A DNA stretch of 64,000 bases from Pseudomonas capeferrum (GCF_013523055.1 NZ_JAAMQM010000015.1:62001-126000); one strand, 5' to 3'; shown: positions 52,182-61,290, counted from the first letter of the stretch. The notes: a model not told the origin generated them from the sequence alone. Translations and numbers: made by a program.

Positions 52182-52469
52182 ATGAACAAATCCTTTGTGC
52201 TGAAACAGGTTGGGAAGGGGGTCGGGTCGATCGCTCTGGCTGCGGCAGCTTGCCTGTTTGCTGCATACGTTCGACACGCCTTTGGTGGCTGGGCCTTCGC
52301 CGGCTCTTTGCTCTTGGTCATCGCAGCCAGTATCCCGATGGTCCTGTTCTTCAACCTGTTTGCTGACTCCAATACAAAGCGCAGCAAGAAGGTCCGGCTG
52401 ATGGATCAGGAAGACCCTCACTGCATCTTCAATGACAGCCTCAACATGTTCCGCAAAGACGACGACTGA
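52182..52469 (+). CDS. Small inner-membrane protein
   Basis: 95 aa, AAGGAG site upstream. Two hydrophobic segments (SIALAAAACLFAAYV, then FAGSLLLVIAASIPMVLFF), then a polar tail with basic NTKRSKK. Unknown function. It is 30 bases upstream of the helicase gene, likely one operon. Confidence 0.7.
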   Translation: MNKSFVLKQVGKGVGSIALAAAACLFAAYVRHAFGGWAFAGSLLLVIAASIPMVLFFNLFADSNTKRSKKVRLMDQEDPHCIFNDSLNMFRKDDD

Positions 52470-52499
52470 TTCACCACTCACACCTCAAGGAGGCCGGCA

Positions 52500-54371
52500 A
52501 TGGCCGCGAAAGCTTTCACCCCAAACAAAGACCAGGCTGTTGCTCTGGTCAGTACCGCCAAGCGCTTGCTGATCCGCGCCAAGGCCGGTGCTGGTAAGAC
52601 CTCGCTGCTCATCGAGCACGCCCTGCGGTTCCCAACCCAGCGCCTGCTGTATGTCACCTTTGGCAAGGCCAACAAAGAAGACGCAGCTGCTCGCTTCCCT
52701 GACAACGTGACCACCAAGACCAGTCATGGGCTTGCTTGGGAAGTCGGTGGCCAGTTCAAGAAGGTTGGCAAGCAAGATGATCTCCACCCATCCCAGCTGG
52801 CGAAGCAGTACAAGATCCCAATGGCGTTTGCTCGCCACCTGTACGTCACCCTGCACAACTACATGGTTTCGGCAGACCGGGAGATCCTGGTAGCGCATGT
52901 GCCGGCACAGATCGTTGGCGATGACCGTCAGAAAGCTGCGGAGTGGGCGAAGCTTGTTTGGGAAGACCTGCAGCGCCTGCGCCAATGGTCTCGCGGGTGC
53001 GGCGAGAGCCAAGCCGAGCGTGCCGAGTTCCTGGAAACCACTCACCTGCGAATGCCGCATGATGGCTACCTGAAACTGTGGAGTCTGGGTGACCCTGACC
53101 TGAGCCACCGCTACGACCAGATCCTTCTGGACGAGTACCAAGACACCAATCCTGTCTTTGCTGCGGTCATCCTGCGCCAGAACTGCCCGCTGCGCTTGGC
53201 CGGTGACGACTTCCAGGCAATCTTCGGTTTCCGTGGTGCCTACAACACCTTCGAGCCGTCGCAGTTCAACCAGGTCGTATCGCTGAGTGAGAGCCACCGT
53301 TATGGCGCCGGCATCGCCGATCTGGCAACCATGCTCTTGCGTGAGTTCGCCGGCGAGCAGGATCCAGTGCGCAGCTCACGTCATGAGCTGACTACCCGCT
53401 TCGCCGTCGACCGCACCAAACCGTACGCAATCATCGGGCGCACCAATGCGAAGCTGTTCGCCAGTGCTGTCCAGTTGCTGGAAGGCCAGCGTCTTCACTT
53501 CGTGGGTGGCGTCAACGAGTACCCGTTCGACAAGCTCGTTGAAGTGCACCACCTGCGAGCCAACACGGGTGTCCGTCTGCGCGATCCTTTGCTCAGTGCG
53601 TTCCGCTCTCTCCAGGATCTGGAGGCTTATGCCAACGACACCGATGACAAAGAGATTCACGCCCTCATCAGTGTTGCCAAGCAGTACGGCGATCAAATCC
53701 CGAGCCTGGTACAGCGGATCAAGGATGCTTGCGTCAGCGACATCAACGACGCGACCGTCATTCTGTGTACTGCCCACCGCTCGAAAGGCTTGGAGTTCCC
53801 GCAGGTGGTTCTGCTGAGCGACTTCCTCAACCTGATCACCGATGCCGGCCTGCCGCTGGTGCTGGATACCCCTGAGCTGCGCCAAGAGCTCCACCTGCTG
53901 TACGTGGCGCTGACCCGTGCGATGGAATCCATTGAGGTGAATGAGCAGATCCAGGCAGTTTTGCGTTACTGCGAGACCGCTGGGGTGGTGGGTGAAGCGG
54001 TGGTACCTGTCGCGAAGCACACCGAACAAGTGGGGGGCCTATCGCTGGTTGTGAGTCCTGAACAAGAGGCCGAGACCTTTGCTGCGATCACCGGCGTGGG
54101 GGCGCTTTCCAAAGTGGCTGAGCTGGTCGGTGCCGATGCTGCCCTGCTGTTCGAGGGCGATGAGGTTGAGTCGCGCATCGAGCTGGCCATCCTGCGTCAT
54201 GCGGCCCTTACTGCGGTGGCGATCGCAGGCGTAGTGGGTGTCTCCGTATCCCAGGCGGCCGATACCGTTGCCTCGATGGTGCGTCAGGGTCGCCTGCATG
54301 GTGGCCTGTTCATCAGTTGCCCAGATATCACCGGGCGCCTGGTCAGTGACCTGCACCTGGAAGTGGCCTGA
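52500..54371 (+). CDS. UvrD/FBH1-like superfamily 1 helicase
   Basis: 623 aa, AAGGAGG site. Walker A RAKAGAGKTSL (about residue 28), motif Ia YVTFGKANKEDAAARF, motif II LLDEYQDTN (about 211), motif III PLRLAGDDFQAIFGFRGA, SESHRYG (motif IV) and HRSKGLEFPQVVLLSDF (motif V) and LHLLYVALTRAMESIEV (motif VI). The FGKANKEDA element resembles F-box helicase 1-like proteins. It likely acts as a 3'-5' helicase or anti-recombinase for plasmid DNA. C-terminal 120 residues may hold an HTH (GVVGVSVSQAADTVASMVR). Confidence 0.9.
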   Translation: MAAKAFTPNKDQAVALVSTAKRLLIRAKAGAGKTSLLIEHALRFPTQRLLYVTFGKANKEDAAARFPDNVTTKTSHGLAWEVGGQFKKVGKQDDLHPSQLAKQYKIPMAFARHLYVTLHNYMVSADREILVAHVPAQIVGDDRQKAAEWAKLVWEDLQRLRQWSRGCGESQAERAEFLETTHLRMPHDGYLKLWSLGDPDLSHRYDQILLDEYQDTNPVFAAVILRQNCPLRLAGDDFQAIFGFRGAYNTFEPSQFNQVVSLSESHRYGAGIADLATMLLREFAGEQDPVRSSRHELTTRFAVDRTKPYAIIGRTNAKLFASAVQLLEGQRLHFVGGVNEYPFDKLVEVHHLRANTGVRLRDPLLSAFRSLQDLEAYANDTDDKEIHALISVAKQYGDQIPSLVQRIKDACVSDINDATVILCTAHRSKGLEFPQVVLLSDFLNLITDAGLPLVLDTPELRQELHLLYVALTRAMESIEVNEQIQAVLRYCETAGVVGEAVVPVAKHTEQVGGLSLVVSPEQEAETFAAITGVGALSKVAELVGADAALLFEGDEVESRIELAILRHAALTAVAIAGVVGVSVSQAADTVASMVRQGRLHGGLFISCPDITGRLVSDLHLEVA

Positions 54372-54404
54372 TGCACTACCTACTGATCGTTGCAGGGGGC
54401 GGAC

Positions 54405-54806
54405 ATGGCTGACGATTTCATCCGGATCTTTTACCGCCGGGAAGCGGGAGGAAAATCCAAGAAATCATCCGTTTCCATTGACCCGCTGATGTTCGAGATC
54501 TTCGTCAAGATCAAGGGGAGCATCGGCGAGGCACGGGACACCCTGAGGGAGTGGGCGAAGGCTGCGGATACCGAGCGCACCGACGCGAACTACCGCATGG
54601 GGAACTCTCGCATTGTGCAGCAGCGGATGTCTCAGGAAATCCTGGACATGGTCAATGAGGGCATGGCCGCTCGGGCGGTGAAGGAGGCGGAAGCCGCGGG
54701 CGACGGGAAAGGCCGGGGTTCTCGACGTGGCAAGCGGGTTGTGAGTGTCGAGCCCTCGCATCAGCTGCCGGCGGTCACCGGACACCTTTTGGAAGACCAC
54801 GGATAG
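54405..54806 (+). CDS. Hypothetical protein, possible RHH-like regulator
   Basis: 133 aa from ATG 54405 (GGGGGCGGA upstream). Begins MADDFIRIFYRREAGGKSKK and continues with a helical region (IKGSIGEARDTLREWAKAAD) and a basic Gly/Arg/Lys-rich stretch (GDGKGRGSRRGKRV) typical of nucleic-acid binding. Directly follows the helicase gene. Family unknown. Confidence 0.65.
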   Translation: MADDFIRIFYRREAGGKSKKSSVSIDPLMFEIFVKIKGSIGEARDTLREWAKAADTERTDANYRMGNSRIVQQRMSQEILDMVNEGMAARAVKEAEAAGDGKGRGSRRGKRVVSVEPSHQLPAVTGHLLEDHG

Positions 54807-55162
54807 CGGCTTCGCTGGCGCTCATGAACGTGCCTGGCGGGCAGGCTTCAAATGGTTCGTTTGTATGATTGGTCAAGTCGGCGCGCATGAATGCAGGCAG
54901 GTGACTTGCTTCGGATACAGGAGGTCAGGAGGGAGGTGGTGCACGACACGAGAGTGTCGCCAGGAGGGATTGAATCACCCTAACGGTTTCACGCCCAACG
55001 AGCAATACCCAGGGCAGGTTTGCTGAAGGAACGGGGCGGAGGTGCTCCTCCCGGCTTGGATGCGTAATTAGATTTACTTGACCAACATCACAGGCGGACT
55101 ACTCGCCATTTTTTAACCAGCAAGCGTATTGGTACGCGTAAAGAATCTAATCAGGAGGAAAG
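54807..55162 (+). promoter_or_regulatory. Intergenic region with shared promoter element
   Basis: No gene seen. TATTGG (55127-55132) followed by TACGCGTAAAGAATC matches the element at 8261-8282. The ribosome site AGGAGG follows at 55152-55157. Confidence 0.45.
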
Positions 55163-55648
55163 ATGTCAATTTTCAATGGCCTGGACGGGTTGGGTGTCCC
55201 GATCTTGGTGGTCTGCGCCATGGGGTATGTCGCCCTCAAGATGCTGAAGGGGCGCAAAGGCTACTCAACCAAGCACTACCAGTGCATCCCCCTGCTCACC
55301 GAGCGCGAGCAGGACTTTTTCTGGCGACTCAGGGAGGCAGTTGGCAACGACCTGGTCATCGCTCCCCAGGTCGTGTTCGGTGCCTTCATCAAGGTGAAGG
55401 CCACCGCCATGACCGACAAGAACCACGCACGGCATGTGGTGGCCCACAACCGCTGCGACTTCCTGCTCTGCGACAAGAAGCTCAAGCCGGTGGCGCTGGT
55501 CGAGGTCGACGACTCCACGCACAACAGCTCGAAGGCCAAGGCAAAGGACCGTCGTCGTGACGAACTGATGAGGGCCGTGGGGGTTTCCGTGCATCGGTAC
55601 CGCGCAATGCCGTCGGCCCGAGAGATCCGCAGGGACCTAAAGCTTTAG
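55163..55648 (+). CDS. DUF2726 protein (nuclease-like fold)
   Basis: 161 aa. N-terminal membrane segment (LGVPILVVCAMGYVALKML), then the DUF2726 core: LLTEREQDFFWRLREAVGND, VIAPQVVFGAFIKV, RCDFLLCDKKLKPVALVEVDDSTHN and RRRDELMRAVGVSVHRYRAM. The D..L...K..aLVEVDD pattern recalls PD-(D/E)XK nucleases. Anchored in the membrane with a cytoplasmic nuclease-like domain; real activity unknown. Confidence 0.82.
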   Translation: MSIFNGLDGLGVPILVVCAMGYVALKMLKGRKGYSTKHYQCIPLLTEREQDFFWRLREAVGNDLVIAPQVVFGAFIKVKATAMTDKNHARHVVAHNRCDFLLCDKKLKPVALVEVDDSTHNSSKAKAKDRRRDELMRAVGVSVHRYRAMPSAREIRRDLKL

Positions 55649-55697
55649 AGCTCAGGACCATTCCATACCCGGAATTCGAACACAGTAGGTGAGCAAT

Positions 55698-56366
55698 ATG
55701 AGTGACTTCGATTCATCCAGCGAATACCTCGCTCGCGCAGCAGATTCGGCCGGCGAGGGGAGGCTGACATTCAGGTCGGTGTTCCTTGGATTGGTGGTGT
55801 TGTACGTCGTGATTGCGGCAGTCAGCATAGGCGTTCTGATCTTCAAGGTGCCCGTGAGTGCTGAGGAGCTTCAGCATGCAACCTGGTTGGTCTTCTCCCC
55901 ACCCATTTACACCGCGATCTTCGGCGCATTGTCCGGCTTGTGGCTCCTGCTCTATATGCAAATGATCAGGCCGATGACCCTCGGCCTGGGCGTACTCATG
56001 GTCAGCTTTGTTGCGGGCGTTTCATCTTCTCCAAGCGTCTCCTTCCGCAGCGCCGTACTGGCGGGGGAAGCGAAAATTGGCTGTTACGAGTACGCCAACC
56101 ATACCTGCAGCGACATTCAGGGCCTGTCCAGCAGTCCAGCCAGCCTTCATCAGTCAGGTCGAGCGGCTCGACATCTAATCATCCCCGTCGAGGTGATGGC
56201 ATTCCTTCGAGCGCCATTCGATGTGTTCAGAGCGGATCGACTCAACCACATGCTCGATAGGCAGCGCCTGGAACTGGCAGAAGAGATCCACAAGGGTTTG
56301 ATGAACCAGTCCTACACCCTCCCTACACCCCTAACTACACACCAAACAGGTGAGCATCATGAGTGA
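55698..56366 (+). CDS. Membrane protein, tandem paralogue 1
   Basis: 222 aa from ATG 55698. It shares with the next two genes an acidic Ser-rich start (MSDFDSSSEY), three hydrophobic segments, the signature PSVSFRSAVLAGEAKIGCYEY with a second Cys eight residues later, and PIEVMAFLRAPFDVFRADRLN-like end. Most divergent copy. The stop overlaps the next start by 8 bases (ATGAGTGA). The family is unknown to me; the soluble Cys-containing part may lie in the periplasm. Confidence 0.8.
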   Translation: MSDFDSSSEYLARAADSAGEGRLTFRSVFLGLVVLYVVIAAVSIGVLIFKVPVSAEELQHATWLVFSPPIYTAIFGALSGLWLLLYMQMIRPMTLGLGVLMVSFVAGVSSSPSVSFRSAVLAGEAKIGCYEYANHTCSDIQGLSSSPASLHQSGRAARHLIIPVEVMAFLRAPFDVFRADRLNHMLDRQRLELAEEIHKGLMNQSYTLPTPLTTHQTGEHHE

Positions 56367-57021
56367 CCACGTTTCTTCCAATGACCAATTCGAATCCGCA
56401 CCCGCACCTGGTAAGGCCGGCAATGGGGCCCTGGTAGTCGTGGGAGTGTTCCTTGCCGTGTTTGTGCTGTACACCGTACTTGCTGTCATCAGCACCGCCG
56501 TTCTGAACTTCAAGGCTCCTGTCAGCCCCGAGGATCTGAGGTATGCCTCTTGGCTGGTGAATCCGCCAACCATCTCGTTCATCGCATCCAGTGCCAGCGT
56601 CTTCGCGTTCGTCATTGGAGCCTTCCGCGTTTTTGTGGGCAGCGCCTTCGGCCTGGTACTGATCATTGCCGGGAGTGTGAGCGCCACCACTATCTTCCCG
56701 AGTGTCTCGTTCCGCAGCGCTGTTCTGGCGGGTGAGGCGAAGGTGGGTTGTTACGACTACACCAGCCGTGTCTGTACCGAGATGCTGGGGCTGCCTAACA
56801 GCACTGGTTCCAACCAGGCTAGCAAGATCGAGGGCAAGACCTCGGCGCCGATCGAGTTGCTAGCTTTCGTTCGAGCTCCCTTCGATGTGTTTAAAGCGGA
56901 TCGACTTAACCAGATGCTTGATGAGCAGCGGCTTGTGCTGAAAGAACATCATCCGCATGGACTTGAAGCTGCAGCCCAGCCTTCCTCGAACACCAACCAG
57001 GCAGGTGAGCGTCATGAGTGA
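56359..57021 (+). CDS. Membrane protein, tandem paralogue 2
   Basis: 220 aa. The same architecture as its neighbours: MSDHVSSND start, hydrophobic segments around residues 30-50, 65-90 and 95-115, PSVSFRSAVLAGEAKVGCYDY, CTEMLGLPNS, and AFVRAPFDVFKADRLNQMLD. ATG 56359 lies in AGGTGAGCATCATGAGTGA, the same junction as the next gene. It is coupled on both sides. Confidence 0.82.
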   Translation: MSDHVSSNDQFESAPAPGKAGNGALVVVGVFLAVFVLYTVLAVISTAVLNFKAPVSPEDLRYASWLVNPPTISFIASSASVFAFVIGAFRVFVGSAFGLVLIIAGSVSATTIFPSVSFRSAVLAGEAKVGCYDYTSRVCTEMLGLPNSTGSNQASKIEGKTSAPIELLAFVRAPFDVFKADRLNQMLDEQRLVLKEHHPHGLEAAAQPSSNTNQAGERHE

Positions 57022-57619
57022 CCACGACTCTTCCAATGACTACTTCGATCCAACACCGGGTAACGCCGGCGAGGGATCACTGATCTTCGCCAGTCTCTTC
57101 ATGGCCGCGGTGGTTGTGTACGTCGTATTTGCGGCAATCAGTACCGCCGTCCTTAACTTCAAGGCTCCTGTGAGCGCCGAGGACCTGCACAACGCTTCCT
57201 GGTTGGTTGTTCCGCCATCGCTGTCGTTCATCTGCGCATTTTTCAGCTTCATGTGCATCATGGGGGGCGCCCTGCAAGCCTTCAGAGGCAGCGCGCTGGG
57301 CCTGATTCTCATCATGATTGGTGTGATTGGTATTCCCACCATCTTCCCCAGTGTCTCGTTTCGCAGCGCCGTACTGGCCAGTGAGGCGAAGGTCGGCTGC
57401 TACGACTACACGAGCAGCGGCTGCACCAAGATGCTTGGCCTGCCCAGCAGTTCGACGACTGATCAGCCGAGCAAGGTCGAACGCAAGACATCGGCACCGA
57501 TCGAGGTGATGGCTTTCCTGCGGGCACCTTTCGATGTGTTCAAAGCGGATCAGCTCAACCAGATGCTCAATGCTCAGCGCTTGGAGCTGAAGAAGCAACT
57601 GGACGCCTACGCCGAGTAG
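57014..57619 (+). CDS. Membrane protein, tandem paralogue 3
   Basis: 201 aa, close to paralogue 2: MSDHDSSNDYF, ISTAVLNFKAPVSAEDL, FPSVSFRSAVLASEAKVGCYDY, CTKMLGLPSSS, IEVMAFLRAPFDVFKADQLN. Shortest C-terminal tail of the three. The start lies in AGGTGAGCGTCATGAGTGA. Arose by tandem duplication. Confidence 0.82.
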   Translation: MSDHDSSNDYFDPTPGNAGEGSLIFASLFMAAVVVYVVFAAISTAVLNFKAPVSAEDLHNASWLVVPPSLSFICAFFSFMCIMGGALQAFRGSALGLILIMIGVIGIPTIFPSVSFRSAVLASEAKVGCYDYTSSGCTKMLGLPSSSTTDQPSKVERKTSAPIEVMAFLRAPFDVFKADQLNQMLNAQRLELKKQLDAYAE

Positions 57620-57625
57620 TCAGCG

Positions 57626-57847
57626 ATGGGGTGGCCGGCGCCGGCCTCCCCGAATGAACCTGGCATAGCTGTGGTGGTTTTCGTCAGGGGTTTCGCCGCC
57701 CTAGCGGTGCTCATGCTGGGCTTTTTGATTTCGGGCGCTGCGTGTGAGCAGTACTTCGCGCTAGATGCGGCTGCGGTGATGGGAGCGATAGGCTTGCCCT
57801 TCCTCATGCTTGGGATCGGCGTGCTGATCTTCAACCCAGCTCACTGA
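57626..57847 (+). CDS. Small hydrophobic protein, possible
   Basis: 73 aa, starts 6 bases after the third paralogue without a clear ribosome site. Two hydrophobic segments (GIAVVVFVRGFAALAVLMLG, AVMGAIGLPFLMLGIGVLIF). It could be the last gene of the membrane operon; a terminator follows at 57864. Confidence 0.5.
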   Translation: MGWPAPASPNEPGIAVVVFVRGFAALAVLMLGFLISGAACEQYFALDAAAVMGAIGLPFLMLGIGVLIFNPAH

Positions 57848-57863
57848 CACCCGCGCAATCCTC

Positions 57864-57886
57864 AAAGCCCGCCATTGGCGGGCTTT
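57864..57886 (+). terminator. Rho-independent terminator
   Basis: AAAGCCCGCC ATT GGCGGGCTTT, 10-bp stem, ends the tandem membrane-protein operon. Confidence 0.85.
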
Positions 57887-57951
57887 GTCGTTAAAGTCCT
57901 CCGCACGGTTTAATGGACTTGACGCGCAGCCCAGATGTTGGGGCTGGACTT

Positions 57952-59778
57952 AGAGAATTAAAACTGTCGCAACATATAGCTCGATCAGTTGTAGTCACCC
58001 GCCCGCGCCGCCGCACCCCGGACTCTACTCAGGCTCAAATCGAGTGACGCAGGTTGGTCACTGCCGGCGCCCTACTGAAGGCTGCCTGTTAGCTCACTGG
58101 TTATGGTCGCTGGTGGGGTGATGCTCGCTTTGCTGCTGGTAGTCAAGGTATTTCAGTCACCGGCGAGCAAAGCCCCAGTCGCTTACATTCTGTGGATCAG
58201 TGCTGTGTGTCGGGGGTTTCAGGGTTGCCGACAACATAGATGTGGCCTGTTAAATCATCCGCGGAGCTAGCGCCGATTAATTGCGGTTTTATCCATTTCC
58301 GTTTGATAAGACTGTTGGCTTGACCGTGGTGTTGGCGTCGCCAGTGGCCCCGCCGCCAATGAGCGCGACGGTGGCCTCCGTGCGCAGCTGTATTAGAGGA
58401 TGAGAATTCTCGGCCAAGTAGGTATACCGCCGTATAGCCCTCGGACAGCAATTTTGATTTCAACTTCTCACGTTGTCTTGGGTTGGACTGCTCCCAACGT
58501 ACCGTGTAGTCAGTTGGGGCGTCTCGACCTGGCTCTAGACGCCGCTGAGTACCAAGCGACTCCAGGTAGAACAAGACATTCACGATCAAACTTGAGGCCT
58601 GCTTTAAGATTTCTCCGCAGTCATTGATTTCAGCACGCCGATGAGCGTTTAGCGCTTTAGCTGACTCGGAGTCATCGAGTTGATCTAAAAAGTTGCTGGC
58701 GCGACGGGCGATAGCATGCTCAATGGCCAGCGCCACCGGCATAGCCTGCTCCTCCGGTGTGAAATCCATAAAGTAGCCCGGCGACATCACACCTTCACCA
58801 CCCTTCTTGCACGTCGAGAACCCGAGTTTCAAACGCACGTTGCCTTGTTCATCGTATGGGGTCATTGCAACGAAAGCACCATCTAGATACTCAAAATCTT
58901 CTCCCCAAGGGAGACGGATAGCATCCCGCTTGCCGAAATGAACAAAGAACGCCTCATAAGGTGGGTGCCAACCTTCGAGCGTACAGTCGCCGAAATCCGT
59001 TTGCTCCAGCATCTCGACCACTTCATCTGTAAGGTCGAATATCTGGCGTCCGCAATTGAAGAACTGAGCGGCAAGCGGCACCCAATGACGCATCTCCGCC
59101 ATCTTTGCACCGATTGCGCACGCCAAATGGCCACGTTCAGCCGAGCCTGGGAATTCCTGCCTAAGCTGCTCCATCCCAACCCGCAAGGCCGGCTCAACTA
59201 GCTCATCTTGAATTTTATCCATTAGGTGGTACGCAATGCGCCCATCCTTTAGAACGCAGCTGGCGCGAGCAGCTTCCACCGCAAAGATCCACCAGATCTC
59301 TTTCTGATAGCGCACAGGAGCATAGGGCGAGAACTTCAGGCGGTCGGTGACGTTCATAGCGGTCTTCTTGAATAAATAGGGAGGAGACAGCGAAGGACCT
59401 CTGATCCAACGCTGCTACACGCCAGTGGTGCTATCTATGCAAGCTGTTTTGCCAGTTCTTAAGGATAGTCTGCGCTGCCACTTTTTGCGGATTTAGCTAA
59501 GAGAAATCAGATCATAGTACCAAGCTAAGCACCTGCAGGGCTTAGGCAGTAAGAGCAGGAACACTTTCGACGCTCATCATCAGAGAATTAAAACTGTCGC
59601 AGAGCTGCGCGTGGGGGGGCCTGGCACCTGGTGTCTTTCCGTGAGACGTGGCCATCGCGCCGGTGGCCATAGGGAGTTACGCCGGCCGCGAGCTTAACCG
59701 CTGATCAGCTACGGGTTGCGCACGTCGTGACCAAGGTCTCCCGCGACAGCTTTGAATAGCCTGCGACAGTTTTTAATG
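57952..59778. repeat. 20-bp direct repeats plus an inverted copy around one gene
   Basis: AGAGAATTAAAACTGTCGCA at 57952-57971 and 59582-59601, 1630 bases apart. An inverted related copy TGCGACAGTTTTTAAT lies at 59763-59778 and a weaker one, GCGACAGCTTTGAAT, at about 59740-59754. They flank the minus-strand gene 58197-59357. Could be remnants of a mobile element's ends. No transposase is present. 57887-58196 and 59358-59816 hold no gene. Confidence 0.75.
58197..59357 (-). CDS. Hypothetical protein of mobile elements
   Basis: 386 aa. Mostly helical N-terminal region (YQKEIWWIFAVEAARASCVL), a middle part with HPPYEAFFVHFGKRDAIRLP, and a C-terminal His/Arg/Trp motif (RAHWRRGHWRRQHHGQ, then IKRKWIKPQLIGA and GHIYVVGNP), a signature I have seen at the end of many unannotated plasmid and phage proteins. 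Function unknown. Flanked by the repeats at 57952 and 59582. Confidence 0.65.
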   Translation of the reverse strand: MNVTDRLKFSPYAPVRYQKEIWWIFAVEAARASCVLKDGRIAYHLMDKIQDELVEPALRVGMEQLRQEFPGSAERGHLACAIGAKMAEMRHWVPLAAQFFNCGRQIFDLTDEVVEMLEQTDFGDCTLEGWHPPYEAFFVHFGKRDAIRLPWGEDFEYLDGAFVAMTPYDEQGNVRLKLGFSTCKKGGEGVMSPGYFMDFTPEEQAMPVALAIEHAIARRASNFLDQLDDSESAKALNAHRRAEINDCGEILKQASSLIVNVLFYLESLGTQRRLEPGRDAPTDYTVRWEQSNPRQREKLKSKLLSEGYTAVYLLGREFSSSNTAAHGGHRRAHWRRGHWRRQHHGQANSLIKRKWIKPQLIGASSADDLTGHIYVVGNPETPDTQH

Positions 59779-59816
59779 TCTAAAACCAGGGCCACGCTGA
59801 TCACCATCTTGCCAAG

Positions 59817-59838
59817 TATAGATACGTGTTCGGAATCC
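59817..59838 (+). promoter_or_regulatory. Shared promoter/operator element
   Basis: TATAGA followed by TACGTGTTCGGAATCC, one of the best matches to the family consensus, 88 bases before the 59927 gene. Confidence 0.5.
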
Positions 59839-59926
59839 AATTGCCATTATCATGTGAGTTCGAAGGACGGCCCTCGGTATCCCAGGGTCTCATGAAGCGA
59901 TCCTCAGCGGATCCAGGGGAGGGGGC

Positions 59927-60817
59927 ATGGCCAAACAAGATGAGATGACGAATCGATCCATCGCGATCCTGATCAATCTGTCTGCGGGCTTGGACGAAGC
60001 CGGCATCGAGTGCGGCGATGAGCGCGTGCCGCTCACTGCAAACTTGCGTTTGGCCGCGGCCGCCGGAGCTGCCTCGTTGTCCCAGCGAGCCAAGCGGTCG
60101 ACGCCGTTCTCGAACCAGACGAGTAGTCCGCATGTGAAGTTGGTCAAGACCGCCGCTAATTGGCTCGACCAGCTCAAAGTGGTCAAAGGGTTCCACGGGG
60201 ACGTCTCAGCCGCTGAGTTTCTCGGTGTCAGCCAGACTCAGTTCTCCCGCTGGCGTACCGGCAAGGACCTTTTGGACAACTACCACGCCTGGCAGATCGC
60301 AGCAGCGTTGAATGTGAACCCAATGGTGGTGATCGGCAGCGTTGGTTTCCACCACTCACGCGACACTGATCGCACCAGGTGGTTGTCCATGCTCTCAACG
60401 GTCCTTGATTCGGAACTCCCTGCGGTACCTGCGCAGACGCCGCCAGCGCCAGCCCGGGCAGCTGAGCAGTTCCAGCAGCAGACTCCTGCTCCTAGCAGTA
60501 CCGGGGGGAACGCTGAGTCGACCGCCCAGGGCAGCAAATGGACAGACGAGGAAGATCAGCGGCTTGTTGCGGGCTACCGTGACGGTTCCGCGATCGACGC
60601 CCTGGCCACGGCTCACAGGCGCACGCCCAAGGCCATTTTGCTGCGGCTCAGCAATATGCACCGGTTGATACCGGCCGAGCAGCTTGCGAGCTTGTGCGAG
60701 CTCTACGGCGTGAACCTGAGCAGTCCTGGTAACGGCCGCAAGACCGAACAGAAAAAGGGCTCCCAGCGGCAGAGAAGGGGAAAGGCCAAGGAACATGCCC
60801 CTACGGTGTTCCTTTGA
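59927..60817 (+). CDS. DNA-binding protein with Cro-like and Myb/SANT-like segments
   Basis: 296 aa, ribosome site GGGGAGGGGG. Residues 60-130 hold a Cro-type HTH (VSAAEFLGVSQTQFSRWRTG, ALNVNPMVVIG). After a Pro/Gln-rich linker, KWTDEEDQRLVAGYRDGSAI and RRTPKAILLRLSNMHRL (about 205-250) look like a Myb/SANT-type helix bundle. The basic tail (KTEQKKGSQRQRRGKAKEH) supports DNA binding. Likely a regulator. Confidence 0.68.
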   Translation: MAKQDEMTNRSIAILINLSAGLDEAGIECGDERVPLTANLRLAAAAGAASLSQRAKRSTPFSNQTSSPHVKLVKTAANWLDQLKVVKGFHGDVSAAEFLGVSQTQFSRWRTGKDLLDNYHAWQIAAALNVNPMVVIGSVGFHHSRDTDRTRWLSMLSTVLDSELPAVPAQTPPAPARAAEQFQQQTPAPSSTGGNAESTAQGSKWTDEEDQRLVAGYRDGSAIDALATAHRRTPKAILLRLSNMHRLIPAEQLASLCELYGVNLSSPGNGRKTEQKKGSQRQRRGKAKEHAPTVFL

Positions 60818-60920
60818 GCGATCAGGTACCTGACTGGTCAGCTGCTGGCGCTAGGAGTACAGATGTACTCCTTTCGTGCAGGCGGCAGTTTGGGCAGGCC
60901 TGCCAGCTTCTGACTTGACC

Positions 60921-61034
60921 AAATGTGCCATACGAATCACCAGGCACTAACGATGGCACATTTCGGATGGCGCCAGCCCAGTGTTTCCGGGCACGGATTG
61001 AAGGTTCGGCAACAGGCACTAGCGATGGCACATT
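60921..61034. repeat. Three RepA-type iterons away from oriV
   Basis: AAATGTGCCATACG (60921-60934), CTAACGATGGCACATTT (60948-60964) and CTAGCGATGGCACATTT (61018-61034) match the oriV iterons. They lie directly upstream of a small gene at 61072. Confidence 0.85.
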
Positions 61035-61071
61035 TCGGCGCCATCGGTACAACCGGCAATTGAGGTGTTCT

Positions 61072-61290
61072 ATGAGTACAACCCAACTCCCTGAAGCATC
61101 ACCCCGGCGAACGCTGCTGCAGCGGATTTTCGGCGCTGGACTGGGGCAGAACCTAATCTCGGTCTGGGTGACTGAGATCGGCAACTACGCCTTTGGCCAG
61201 GTGGTCACCGAGACGAAGGTGAAACTCGGTCGATACACGGTGCTGCATTGGAAGACGTACAGAACCCCTGATCTTGATCGAGAAGAATAG
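61072..61290 (+). CDS. Small hypothetical protein
   Basis: 72 aa from ATG 61072 (TGAGGTG upstream). MSTTQLPEASPRRTLLQRIF start, then a beta-like region (NLISVWVTEIGNYAFGQVVT, GRYTVLHWKTY). Its promoter region overlaps RepA-type iterons, so RepA may control it. Confidence 0.55.
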   Translation: MSTTQLPEASPRRTLLQRIFGAGLGQNLISVWVTEIGNYAFGQVVTETKVKLGRYTVLHWKTYRTPDLDREE

